A stretch of DNA of 64,000 nt, from assembly GCA_032433595.1 (NCBI GenBank), contig JASWJB010000050.1:62001-126000 (forward strand). The letters run 5' to 3'. Source of the stretch: Conoideocrella luteorostrata. Taxonomy: Eukaryota > Ascomycota > Sordariomycetes > Hypocreales > Clavicipitaceae. This document shows, piece by piece, positions 21,446 to 31,375 of this stretch (the stretch's first letter is position 1; every line of letters starts with the position of its first letter). The position numbers and the translations under genes are program-made. The notes under the pieces were generated by a model, which was given only the letters and a program-made list of their open reading frames with translations, ran no database searches and was not told the DNA's origin.

Positions 21446-22816
21446 ATGGCCGCTCAAAGGACATTTACACTTATACCGCCCATCTCCAATAATCATCTAG
21501 GGGAATCCCCCGAGCGGGGGCCAGCCAGTGCCCGTCCCATGACATCAAAACAAGTCCGAAAGGCGTACAAGGCGTCGACGAGAACCCCGCCAATGTCCCG
21601 CGTCGAACGGATAAAGCAAGAAAAAGCCGAACAAGAGAGAATAAGGAAAGATTTCGAAAAGGAAAAGGCTGCGGCGAAGGCAAGGCTTGCTCGTGAAAAG
21701 AAGAAAGGGAGGGAGTCGGCGGAAAGGGAGCAGAAGAAAAAGTTGGGCATGCCGTTGGTGAATGTGCGGCCGAGCCAGGATACGATTGCGAGATTCGTAA
21801 GGGGGAATGGGACGGCGATGAAGAGAAATGCTGCTGGTTCCTCCTTGTCAGAGGGAAACAAACAGAACATTCTGGGCTACGCAGACAATAAATATGAAGA
21901 GCAGGCGAAGCCTCTATCAAGGACACCTGATGAGCGGCCAGAGCTGGATCTAATATCCGAGGAAGATGACAGCGGGTTCGAGGAACTCCTCAACACTATA
22001 GCAAATAATCAGGGACACACAAAGTCCCAGATCGAAACAAAACCAAATACTCCGGAAATAAACGAGAATAAATTACCAAAAGCAGCCAATAGACCCATCG
22101 CGCCTCCACCACCAAGACCAAGTCTTCCCTTACAAATGCCTCAAGCCAGTACACCTCCCAAGGTCGCTCAACCACCAATATGCAAACAGCTGCCACAGCC
22201 AATATCCTCGCCGCCAATTATTCACCAGCCTCCAATAAGCACGCAAGCCATCCTCGGCAACCTAGACGACTACTTCCCTTCCTTATCCCAACAAGCCCGC
22301 GAGCTTCAAGACGATACATTCAACGACTCGTTCAACGCCACACTAGGCGAATTAGAATCCGCAATTCTCAATCATCCGTCAAACCCAGTCTCGCCAGCAC
22401 ACTATAACAAATCTGTTCTTCAGCCTTCGTCGCCACCACTATCACCGCCGCCCCCAAAACGATTCTTCACACCATCCGGCTCGAACGAATTAATCTCCCT
22501 CGCCATACAGAGAAGTCGACGCACCGCTGCCCTCGAAGTGCTCCAAGAGCAAGAAATTTCACAAGCGCAGATATCTACAAAAACGAATACTTCAAATTTA
22601 CAGACTCGTCATCCGCCACACAGCTCGAAACCTTTTATAATAACCAGTAAACAAACCAAGGAAATTTCTACACCAGATAAAACATATTTACTCGATACCA
22701 CTAATAAAGAAAATGTGCCGCTAGAACCACAATTCTCATGTAGTCCGGGCAATTCGCAGGAGACAGAGTACGGAGGGGATTGGGTTGATGAATTAGCAAT
22801 AGATTTCATCATTTGA
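21446..22816 (+). CDS. Uncharacterised basic/low-complexity protein with KEN and PIP-like motifs
   Basis: A single exon encodes 456 residues, and the ATG has a strong context (CCGCCATGG). I do not recognise a domain. Residues 35-110 are strongly basic and helical (VERIKQEKAEQERIRKD, then AREKKKGRESAEREQKKK), suggesting nuclear localisation or a coiled coil. Residues 111-118 (QDTIARFV) resemble a PCNA-interacting box except that the last aromatic is Val. An acidic patch (LISEEDDSGFEELL) and a long Pro-rich, probably disordered middle follow. A KEN triplet, a possible APC/C degron, lies at 421-423. The C-terminus ends WVDELAIDFII. A cell-cycle-regulated nuclear protein is conceivable but unproven. 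Confidence 0.7.
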   Translation: MAAQRTFTLIPPISNNHLGESPERGPASARPMTSKQVRKAYKASTRTPPMSRVERIKQEKAEQERIRKDFEKEKAAAKARLAREKKKGRESAEREQKKKLGMPLVNVRPSQDTIARFVRGNGTAMKRNAAGSSLSEGNKQNILGYADNKYEEQAKPLSRTPDERPELDLISEEDDSGFEELLNTIANNQGHTKSQIETKPNTPEINENKLPKAANRPIAPPPPRPSLPLQMPQASTPPKVAQPPICKQLPQPISSPPIIHQPPISTQAILGNLDDYFPSLSQQARELQDDTFNDSFNATLGELESAILNHPSNPVSPAHYNKSVLQPSSPPLSPPPPKRFFTPSGSNELISLAIQRSRRTAALEVLQEQEISQAQISTKTNTSNLQTRHPPHSSKPFIITSKQTKEISTPDKTYLLDTTNKENVPLEPQFSCSPGNSQETEYGGDWVDELAIDFII

Positions 22817-23346
22817 GAAATTCATTATGACATGGGTAACGGAACTTGAGCGGGATTAGCGCAGAATTTACACCATAGGTATTTCACTGTTATTGGGTGG
22901 GCAGGCTGCATATTTTATTTGTTGTTTGCGCGCGATAACGATACAAAATATATAATGAACATGATTGAAGTACCAGTCTTTACAATCCACCGTAATCACA
23001 CGTTTCAGGCTAGAATTCTAGCAGAATCACTAAGTAGTATAACATCAAGGTTGAAGTTTCTAATCCCAGCTGAGACTGGTGAAAACAATATTCCTAAAAC
23101 GCCATCGCTACTGTGCATCGGAGGTCAGGCCCTTCCTTCATTTCCGTCTCAAAGTCCTGAACAATACCATAACAAAAATGATCCTCTAAACGCCAGTATA
23201 GTCCCTTCCGATCGCCGCGCCAGACCATGCCACCTCCTTCCGCTGCTAAGCCCAAGAATCTATGCTATATGCACACCCTTCATTTCAACTCGCGGCAAAA
23301 GAAAAGCCACGTCAAGATCAATGTGAAACAAACTCGTGAAGTTGCG
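22817..23346. other. Convergent intergenic region
   Basis: The region lies between the ends of two convergent genes and is AT-rich. I see no gene, repeat or motif beyond probable 3' ends. Confidence 0.5.
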
Positions 23347-24528
23347 TCACAGATATATGCCCACCCATTCCGTTTTTGGAGCAACCTTAGTATCACAGTT
23401 TTCAACAGCACAGCGAAGGTCATTTGGTACGGTCTGAGGTGCTTTGCCTGCTGATACGCAGAAGCCGACTCCATCGGGGCATGCCTTGGTTGGTTTCCGA
23501 TTCTCGAAGCAGTCTGCACAGTAAACCTTTTACAACAAGATAGTTAGCAAATGTAAAATTCCACCTTGATTGTCCAACAGTTCATTATATGCACATACAT
23601 GTCCACATTTCTTCAACGCCCAGAAATGATGTTCGGCCGGTGCCCGTTTTCTCTTTCTCGCAGCCGCAGCTGGAGAATTAGACTGCGCCGCCGTGTCGGT
23701 TGGGTCGTACGCAAGCTCATGATTGCATGCTGGACACACCACTACTCTCTCTTCAGTAGAGGATGTATCGCGTGTAAAGCCGTCGCGAGTTGGGGGAGCT
23801 GGTTCCATGGGCGGTTTTGGACTAGGTTCTCTGGTTGTGAAACCTGGTGGAGGTGGAAACTCAATGGCTCCAGAATGGAATCCTCCTCTTGATATGAAAT
23901 CAGACCCAAGGAAACCTGCCATTCGACGAACACCCCGTGCGAAGTTAGAATACAAAGTACTGGTGTTAGAGGCATCGATGTATTCAAGTTGAACTAATTG
24001 ATCAGGTGGGAACACCCTTCTTGCGCGATGATGATGGTGGTGGTGATGATGATGATGGTGATGTCGTTGGCTCCTAGTCAATCTCGGTTCCGAGACCCGT
24101 TCACCTTCTGGTGAATCTGCCGTGAGGTCAATAACACTAGCTCCAGGACCAACAAAAGTACTATCACTCCGTGACAGTGATGGCGGTGTTATTCGCTGCG
24201 AGTTTGTCCGCCTCGGATTTCGCCCAATTTGACTCGTAGGCTGAGACTGTCTCTGTTGTACCGGCGAATCTGGTTCCTCTGTAAGATCAATAACGGCTGT
24301 ACTTTCTGGTATTGGAGACTGCGTTTGACTTTGTTCATTCGTCCTTCCAGACCGTGCTCTTGAAGGCGGAACGAGGGTCGTCCTCCCCGGCCGTTCCCTG
24401 GCCGTCATGCGTGAAGGGTTAAGCATATTTCGGAGTATGCTTTGGTTACGGTTCGGAGGGTTAGTGTGAATTTCGATAATGTCGTCCTCGCTCGTTGACT
24501 CGAGTTCTGCGTCCCCGGCCCTCGCCAT
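23347..24528 (-). CDS. RING-type protein with SUMO-interacting motifs (STUbL-like)
   Basis: Two exons (24528-23599, 23526-23347) with a 72-bp GTATGT...AAG intron give 369 residues; splicing restores KKCGHVYCADCFENRKP. Three SIM-like cores lie in the N-terminal half: DDIIEI at 15-20, AVIDLTEE at 78-85 and SVIDLTAD at 131-138. A run of 12 His is at 156-167. The C-terminal third holds the cysteine array CPAC, CGHVYC, ADC and CAVENC, a RING-like zinc fold. SIMs followed by a C-terminal RING are the hallmark of SUMO-targeted ubiquitin ligases (Slx8/Rfp type), which ubiquitinate SUMOylated nuclear proteins. Assignment to that role is inference; the exact orthologue is uncertain. Confidence 0.8.
24028..24063 (-). 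repeat. Poly-His codon tract (12 CAT/CAC)
   Basis: Twelve consecutive His codons use a mix of CAT and CAC within the RING/SIM gene. The mixed codons mean the tract is kept at protein level rather than being a pure microsatellite. Confidence 0.9.
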
Positions 24529-25510
24529 TTCGTGGTTTTAGCGTTCCGTACCACGAAACGTCCTTCACGTGGCAGATGGCAGTCCCCGTTGGTGTTCAGG
24601 GTAAGCAAATTGGAGGAAGGGGAACTGTCTTATATCACTCTCATCATAAGAACGATCCACTATGTGCAGGCTGCACCGGACTCGTGCCGTTTCCTTGGTG
24701 ACAAAGTTGAAATATCAGGCTGCAAGGTCGGACTGCGGTGGCGCTAAGCAAAGGGCCTCCAAGGTTGGTAAGCGGCTAAATTGGACGGGCTCTGTGATGG
24801 TCCAAGGCAGGGCAGCAAAGAGACGGTAGAGTGCAGTGGTTAGTGAATCGCTTTGTCGGCTGAGGATTGGCGCATAGTGTATTTTTAGGGAGAGTGGCGA
24901 GGTGTCGCGGTTTATGTACATGCGTGGGTGGAAGATGTTGCCGTTGATGTTGTGATCGGAAGCGGGTGTTGAGTATGCAGATATTGGTGCGTCTCCATAG
25001 TTTCCAAGTGACTTCCCCTCTTTCCCTGTTGGGCTGCTGAGGGACAGGGGCGGCAGCAGAGTACTCTGCACAGATGTGGTGCCTAAAGCACAGTAGGCTC
25101 CACTGGAATAGTCGTGCTACAGCCGATGTTCTTGCCACCAACCGCACTAGCATCAAGTACCGGAATAGAAGACTGGTTTCAAGTCCTTTGAAAACATCTT
25201 TGGTGGCGCTGCTGAACCTCAATCGAGCGCTTCGGCTTTCACCGGACATTGTCACCTCCAAACCCCGATAAAGTACGTGTGCTTACAAACGGTCACTCCC
25301 CGCCGGGATAACATTCACAATTTCTGGTGAACTGGCATAGAAGGCATGATGGTCGATCGAGGCTTGAATGAAAAGAAACCCCATTTCCGATTCTCTAGGT
25401 ATACAACTATTTGAACACACCTTTCGCTCCAACCATACACCCGGTGTGCAAGCATAAAGACTTTAATATCAACCAATGCAAAAGAAGTGACCCGTTTGGA
25501 ATTTGGGCCT
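24529..25510. other. Intergenic region with one weak ORF
   Basis: This is the upstream region of the RING/SIM gene and the 3' flank of PRP19. A weak minus-strand frame at 24715-25071 is listed separately. No repeat or motif is evident. Confidence 0.45.
24715..25071 (-). CDS. Tentative small ORF, function unknown
   Basis: An open minus-strand frame of about 118 codons has no ATG at its start. A possible first exon just upstream (MFSKDLKPVFYSG, starting near 25200) could join it through a GTACTT...TTTAG intron of about 78 bp. I recognise no domain and no targeting signal. It may be a spurious frame; it is recorded because it is the only candidate in this gap. Confidence 0.25.
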   Translation of the reverse strand: MQSTLLPPLSLSSPTGKEGKSLGNYGDAPISAYSTPASDHNINGNIFHPRMYINRDTSPLSLKIHYAPILSRQSDSLTTALYRLFAALPWTITEPVQFSRLPTLEALCLAPPQSDLAA

Positions 25511-27183
25511 CTATTCTTTAACTCCGAACACGCTGACGACACCCTGGTCATTAACCGCCAGCAATTTTCTGGCAGACTCTCCCCACCTGACTCCAACAAC
25601 AGCAGTGGAGTTTCTAAATGGCTCGCTCCATTTCTTGCTTGACTTGATGTATTGTTGAACTGTCACACCAGACGAACCGCCAGTGGCTAAGTACTGGCCA
25701 GAGTAATCCCAAGCCAGAGACTGAACGGACCCTCCCGTCTCCAGCACCTTTGCGGTTGCGGCATCTCCCTCTTTGCGCAGATCGAAAATTGTGACTGTGG
25801 TCTGACCCTTGGCTGTGGCAGCAAGCCAGAACCCGTTCTCAGAGAATGTGAGGGCCTCAACAGGTGCACCGAGTTTGAAGACGGCGGCTTGCTCCAAACT
25901 CTTGGTCATGTATAGCTTAACATCTCCGCTTACGGCGCCAGCAGCGAAGAGATGTCCGTCAGGGTGGAATGCGCACGTGGTCAATGCTATCACACACATG
26001 TTAGCAATGCTCAAGGCATTAGCAGCGTACTCATGGGGGAATGGCCGGATACTTACAAGCATCCGCGAATGCACGGCTTGCGCGCTTCATGGCGGTCAAA
26101 TCGTAAAAAACGATGCTCTTGTCAGCGCCTACAGAACCTAAAATATCTGCCCCGGGGTGAGCACTGAGGCTGGTAAGAGGCCCAGCATGTTCAGAGAGCG
26201 AAGCGATTTCGTTGCCGGCTTCATACACCTTCACATTACCCTGGCTAGTGGCAAAGAAGACCCTTGCCCCGGACCACAAAGTATTCGTGACCGCCTCGTT
26301 CACCTGTAGCTGTCTCTCCAGCACATCAGCTTCGATGGAGTAGATGGCGGCCTCGCCCTTCAAGCCACCCAATGCCGCGTAGCTGCCTTCAAGGTCAATT
26401 GAAGTGGCTTGCGAGACAGGTAGCGCACTCGAGGCTGTGATATCAAAGGAAGAAATGTCGTCGGAAGTAGCCCAGCCGCTCGGAATGGGACGTCTCTTTC
26501 GGCCTTTGGATAAGCTAGAAGATGTAATATTAGCGTCTGGATATACTGTTGACATTGATCAATTGCAACGTACGATTGGTGAACCTCATCCACTCGCTCA
26601 GCCAATGCCTCAGGCAGTGCCTCGACGCTATCCACAACCATTTCTTCCCCGTTTGCGACACCGTCGGAAATTGTAACTTTGCTGAGCGATTCTCTAGCCT
26701 CATCTCTCTCTTCCTTCAAACGCGCAATGACCCGAACAGCCGCATCATGTTGATATAGAGCCGTGGCCAGTTCTTCTCGGGTACGGGCAAGTTGCTCTTT
26801 TAGGTTGTATGTCTCGTGGGCCAAATTGTCCCATTCGTTCTGAAATGTCGCCAGAAGCGCGGGTATCGACGTTAATGTTGGAGGCCGCGGGCGGACGATG
26901 CGCGAAGACGAAATGACTAGGATATCGTCGGCTGTGAGAGCTTCGCCCGTGCTTGGCTCTGTACCATGCTCGTTGATGTATTGTTCGATAAGTCTCTTTT
27001 CGTAAACAACACCTGGGCGACTATTAGAATTTATTTCGAGCCGGATCACATAGTAGCGATAACGAACCGGACTTCTTCGAGACGACAGGCTCTTGGGGAG
27101 TTTCCCCAGAAACTAGAAAGGCCTGTTAGAATCATGTTTACCATCGCAATAGGTATGCAGCTCAACTTACTTCCGCAAAGCAT
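25511..27183 (-). CDS. PRP19: Pre-mRNA-processing factor PRP19 (U-box ubiquitin ligase)
   Basis: Five exons (27183-27171, 27112-27068, 27012-26574, 26514-26057, 25986-25511) give 476 residues. Introns are 58, 55, 59 and 70 bp, and exon 1 is only 13 nt. The U-box at the N-terminus reads MLCGISGETPQEPVVSKKSG followed by VVYEKRLIEQYI. A coiled-coil tetramerisation region follows (FQNEWDNLAHETYNLKEQL), then LSKGRKRRP and a C-terminal WD40 propeller (LTSLSAHPGADILGSVGAD, TTCAFHPDGHLFAAG, SLAWDYSGQYLATGG). Prp19 is the core of the NineTeen complex that activates the spliceosome and acts in DNA repair. The length fits the family (488-503 in yeasts). It is divergent to the OHCU-decarboxylase-like gene. 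Confidence 0.95.
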
Positions 27184-27746
27184 GTCGACAGATGTTTGAA
27201 GCTAGGCAAACCTCACTCGCGTCTTGTCAAGTCGTTTCGAGAAGCTCTATGGTCCAAATTGAGATTTTCCGGCGCCGCAAGAATTGGCCCACTTCTACCT
27301 GTTGCCGTCGGGAAGGTGGCTAGGCAGTCACGGTCCAGTCACGTGCTGCTCTTATTTTTGGCTTTGTGCAGGCGCTCAGTTTTGACTTCAAAATAAAACC
27401 CTCATGATATCCGGATTGATTAGATGGGCCGTCGCTTACACGATGCTACCTTCTCCCTCTTCTTCTGAACAAAGCGTAGTTCATTATCTGGTCCTGAAAT
27501 GCAAAGGTAAATCCGTAATCGCTCTCTAGCAAGGAGCCGGTGATCTCCGTCTCGCAATGCTCCGAACAGTGGATCATTGGCTTTTCGGCGTCTGGACATC
27601 CATTTTATTCTTTTGTTGAACAATTCTTTTCAATAACTACCCGTCTGGCCACATTCCAATATCAATGTTACTTGAATCCTCTCACGTAATCCGGTCACCC
27701 TGTCATATAACTGCCACCAAAAAATAATATAAGCAATTGTCGCGTC
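27184..27746. other. Divergent promoter region between PRP19 and the OHCU decarboxylase-like gene
   Basis: This is a shared upstream region of two outward-facing genes. One small minus-strand frame is listed separately. No repeats were seen. Confidence 0.5.
27420..27599 (-). CDS. Tentative 59-residue ORF, function unknown
   Basis: An ATG-initiated frame encodes a very basic peptide (starts MSRRRKANDPLFGALRDG, ends CKRRPI). A GTAGCA donor-like site near its end could lead to further exons. I do not recognise it. It lies inside a divergent promoter region, so it may be spurious. Confidence 0.25.
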   Translation of the reverse strand: MSRRRKANDPLFGALRDGDHRLLARERLRIYLCISGPDNELRFVQKKREKVASCKRRPI

Positions 27747-28325
27747 ATGGCTCAGCAACTTCCACTGATCAGTAACCTTCGCTCACTGCCCGAGGATGCT
27801 CAGGCTAGTGCGCTGGATCTCCTGTTTGAACCAAGCCCGGCAATCCACTCAACTCTTGTACCAGTCATCCAAGCTGCTTCGTATTCGTCATATTCTGAGC
27901 TAATAGATCAATGCCGTGGTGCCCTCTTTGATCTCGCTGCCACCTCCACGCCATCCAATCCCAACCCGAAGCTGCTGTCGGTGGTTGGCTCTCATCCGCG
28001 ACTCGGTGCCAAAAAGGTCGATTCAGCGCAGTCCGCGGCGGAGCAGGCGAATCTGCAAGGTGAGGGTCAGCAATTGGCAGAACTGAACCAAGAATATGAA
28101 AAGAAGTTTCCCGGACTGAGATTCGTGGTGTTTGTAAATGGTAGAGGTCGGCCAGAGATTATGCAGGACATGAGAGGAAGAATTGACCAGGCCGATTTCT
28201 CAAAGGAGATCTATACTGCATTACAGGTAGGATCCCATTTACAACTGGGAGATGCGTGCTGTACTAATTGTACTTAGGCTATGTGCGACATTGCCAAGGA
28301 TAGGGTATCAAAGCTATTGAAGTAA
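27747..28325 (+). CDS. OHCU decarboxylase-like protein (urate catabolism)
   Basis: Two exons (27747-28226, 28278-28325) with a 51-bp GTAGGA...TAG intron give 175 residues. The fold family is 2-oxo-4-hydroxy-4-carboxy-5-ureidoimidazoline decarboxylase, the last enzyme that turns the urate oxidation product into S-allantoin. Visible family features are the helical N-terminus ending CRGALFDLA, the SHPRLGAKK segment carrying the expected active-site His, the ELNQEYEKKFPGLRFVVFVNGRG block, and the closing MCDIAKDRVSKLL helix. In the family the enzyme is cytosolic or peroxisomal; no clear PTS1 is present (ends LLK). Neighbours give no purine-pathway context. Confidence 0.85.
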
Positions 28326-29405
28326 ATTGAACTCAAAAATAAAGAGCAATGCCTAGAATAGTTGTTCGCAACCTGATTTGACCCTGGGAGGCCGTGTCAA
28401 CACGTATCGTACTGAAAGTCTCAGGATCTTTGACGCAGCCTTCTAGCCCTGCTGAATACAAACCTCCTTTTCAGTAAATCACATTGATTCATATCAGCAA
28501 ATTACATACCGTGCCGAGTGTGACTGTGCTCGGTACTCTCTACGGTCATTCTCACCAAGCAAAACTTGATGGTTTGGCCGCTGTTTGCGAGTTGCGAGAC
28601 AATGCACAATCGACACAAGCGGATCAATTATATGCACTAAAATATGTTAGGAACCTCGAACACGTGCGATAGGTGAATATTGTATATGTCAGTCAAGCAA
28701 TTCCCGCCATTGGTAGACCCTATTTGGCTGGTGCTTAGTCTTGAATTTGACAAGTTGTCTCCATTATCATGTTTTCACCTAGATCCTGTTTTGCATCCAC
28801 TACTTAGGTTGGATATGCTCTCGACTCGCCGTTCTCACGGGTCGCAATACGCTATACGGCAGCTTAGAAGAGCGCGTATTGCACACGGCGCAGCTTCTGT
28901 ACAGACATGACAATTTGCTTTATCATCCCATTCTTAATCGTCTGAGGTGTACTTTTCCTTCCGTGATAACTGAACCGCTCGACGAGAGCTGCCGGCTAAT
29001 ATCGCTATGGGTACGACGTTTGTACGTAAGTAAAGTAAGTACCTGGCACAGGAGCGGAGCATTGGAATACCACTGCAGCCTGGTCTGGTCTGGTTGTCAA
29101 CATGATGCACTCCGCACTCCGTACGGAGTAAACACTCGCTAAACACGGCACGCACGGTGGTGGATTGTCTGGGGATTGTCTGGGGCATCCAGCCGCGTCG
29201 TCGGCTAGGTGTGAGTGGGACATGTACACAAGCCGAGGCTCGTACCGTTGAATTCATTTGAACCCCGGAATTAAGCTTTAGATGATCGACCGCTTCCCGC
29301 TGACGCTATGACTGATGCAACCTTCTTATTTATTACTTGAACCCCTCTGCAGTGTCAACCCTCCCCGTCTGATGGTTGACTGAAGTGATCACCGACAAGG
29401 ACACA
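28326..29405. other. Intergenic region upstream of the thioesterase
   Basis: A 14-bp perfect palindrome ACTCCGTACGGAGT lies at 29116-29129. A short tandem of the ATTGTCTGGGG unit is near 29164-29185. I see no gene. Confidence 0.6.
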
Positions 29406-30657
29406 ATGGTCGAGTTCAAAGGCTCCTTCGTCGAAGCCCGGGCGAAAGCCATCGCCGCATATCGCGAGTGGCCACGCATGGGTTTCAATGAGTTCATGGA
29501 GCTTGTCCATATTCCAGAGGAGGTCTGCAAGCGAGGACAAGAGGTGAAGTGCTTTATGAGCCGTCAACCAGCCTGGATACCAGGCAATGAGCTTCCTTGG
29601 AAGGTGTTGTTCGAGAATTTGAAAAAACCGCCGCGACGTCGACATACTGGATTGGGCGTGTTCGGTGGTTGTGTATATGCCCAAGCCTCCTTGGCCGCCG
29701 CGAGAGCTGTTGAGGAGGAAGAAAGACAGCAGGCAGCCGCCTCGGGAAATATCAAGTCTATGCCCGGTATTCACGTAAGTTGTGTGTTTGGTTGTCCTGC
29801 TGGGAGCATGTGTCGCCGTGAAATTACTGACTCGACAGCAGTCAATTCAAGGTATTTTCACGATACCTGGAGTAAACGACCGGCCTTTCGTCTTCGATGT
29901 CTCCAAAATAATAACAGCCAGGACTTTTCTCGGCCGCCGGGTCGACGCACGTCAACCTAAGCAGCCTTCTTCGAACCCCACTGGGCCGTTTCCCAACTCA
30001 GACGCCAATCTACCCCTAAACGATATATGCTTTAGCAGTATAACTACTTTCAAGCGCCCAACAGAGGGTGCAGATGATATCCAATCTCCCATCTCTGCTC
30101 AACAACGATACGCCAGTATACTGTCGCAACGCGCTCCAGATCAATGGGAGCCCGCACCTCAAAGTGATATCGACACCATCACTTACCTATTTCCCGGAGC
30201 TGGCCATGGGGCTTTCCCCATCCTCGACATGTATAAGGTCGACATGTCAGCCTACAATGAGGACAAAGAAGTCACAGATCGCCGGCAACTCATACTATAT
30301 CGGCCGCTAAATCCCATTTCGAAAGATGACATTAATGGGCACATTGTATGCCACGCCTTTGAGGCTGACCGAAACGGAATCATCATGCTGGGTAACCATA
30401 TAGGATATGGGTTTAACATGGGCATAGCGGCAAGCCTAAGCTATTCCTTCTACGTACATACCAACCCCGAGGATGCAGTAATGGATGGCGTAGGGTGGTG
30501 GATTCAAGAAATCAACTGGCCAAGGGTTAGCGCCGGTAGATGTATGATGGAGTGTAAGATCTGGAGTCCGGAGGGTAAACACGTTGCGAGTGTGTATCAA
30601 GACGGCATGATTGTGCCTTGGAAAGGGCCAATAGCGGTGAAGTCGTCCAAGATGTAA
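29406..30657 (+). CDS. Acyl-CoA thioesterase (TesB-like double hotdog), peroxisomal type
   Basis: Two exons (29406-29774, 29842-30657) give 394 residues. The intron starts GTAAGT and ends at a tandem CAGCAG acceptor. The downstream AG gives the family-like PGIHSIQGIFTIPG; the upstream AG would add one Gln. The N-terminal hotdog shows GVFGGCVYAQASLAAAR and DRPFVFDVSKI...RRVDARQ. The C-terminal hotdog shows AASLSYSFYVH, WWIQEINWPR and HVASVYQDGMI. The enzyme would hydrolyse acyl-CoA to fatty acid and CoA. The C-terminus SKM is a PTS1-type peroxisome signal. The position holding the catalytic Asp in bacterial TesB (SLDH) reads SLSY here, so this may be a divergent subclass. I chose the ATG at 29406 (ACACAATGG context). 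Confidence 0.88.
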
Positions 30658-31375
30658 ATTGTCGTAAAGTAGCATGTCAGTGGCAATAGCACAATCAATA
30701 TAGACTCCGCACATAGACTCCGCACATAGACAAATCACAGGCGATGAAATACCTCTATTGATTGTTTGTGTTTGCTGACATTGATGGTCTAATGTTGACT
30801 TGTTGGGCATACGTGTGCACGCAAACAAAGGTGACTAACTGTCAGCTGCCTCCCAGCTGGTACATCAGGCAGAAACAGCTTCCCGCACTTGACGCTGTCT
30901 TTGCAGACACTCATCGCTCTCGTGCAGGTGCCATTAACAGGCCACCGCTCAAGGGCAAAGAAATTTTTATAAAGCACCGTCAAAACACACACACGTCCGC
31001 CACTCTACAGCTCACAACAGCATTCTCGGCTTCGCCCAGAATTTCGCATTGCGCCCGGACGATAGTACATCCTATTTGTTCACAGTTTTCACATGGTTCA
31101 TACAGTTGTGCGAGCTCTTCTGGCAGACACCTGCATCGCTGCCCCGACGTAAGTAAACAAGCTTCCACATGTGCTGCGGAGGAGGTAGTAGTTTATTTAT
31201 GTTTTTGTCTTCTTTCTTTTAAATCTTTACTATTAGTGTGCTTTCTCTTCTTTACGCGTTCTCTTTGTCGTCTTAGGTTCTTTTATATTTCTGTTCTTCT
31301 TTCTCCTTATGAGAGCGTAAATTTTATCAGAAATATAGGCTCTAACTTGTATTAATAGTGGCTTCGCACGTCAAA
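30658..31375. other. Intergenic region with direct repeat and pyrimidine-rich leader
   Basis: The unit TAGACTCCGCACA occurs twice in tandem at 30701-30726. A strongly pyrimidine-rich stretch at about 31195-31310 precedes the next gene and is the probable core promoter or leader. I see no gene. Confidence 0.55.

Noticed and set aside
27013..27049. PRP19 starting inside intron 2 (open frame beginning near 27049)
   Set aside because: That reading lacks the U-box start; the spliced upstream exons restore MLCGISGETPQEP and the complete U-box.
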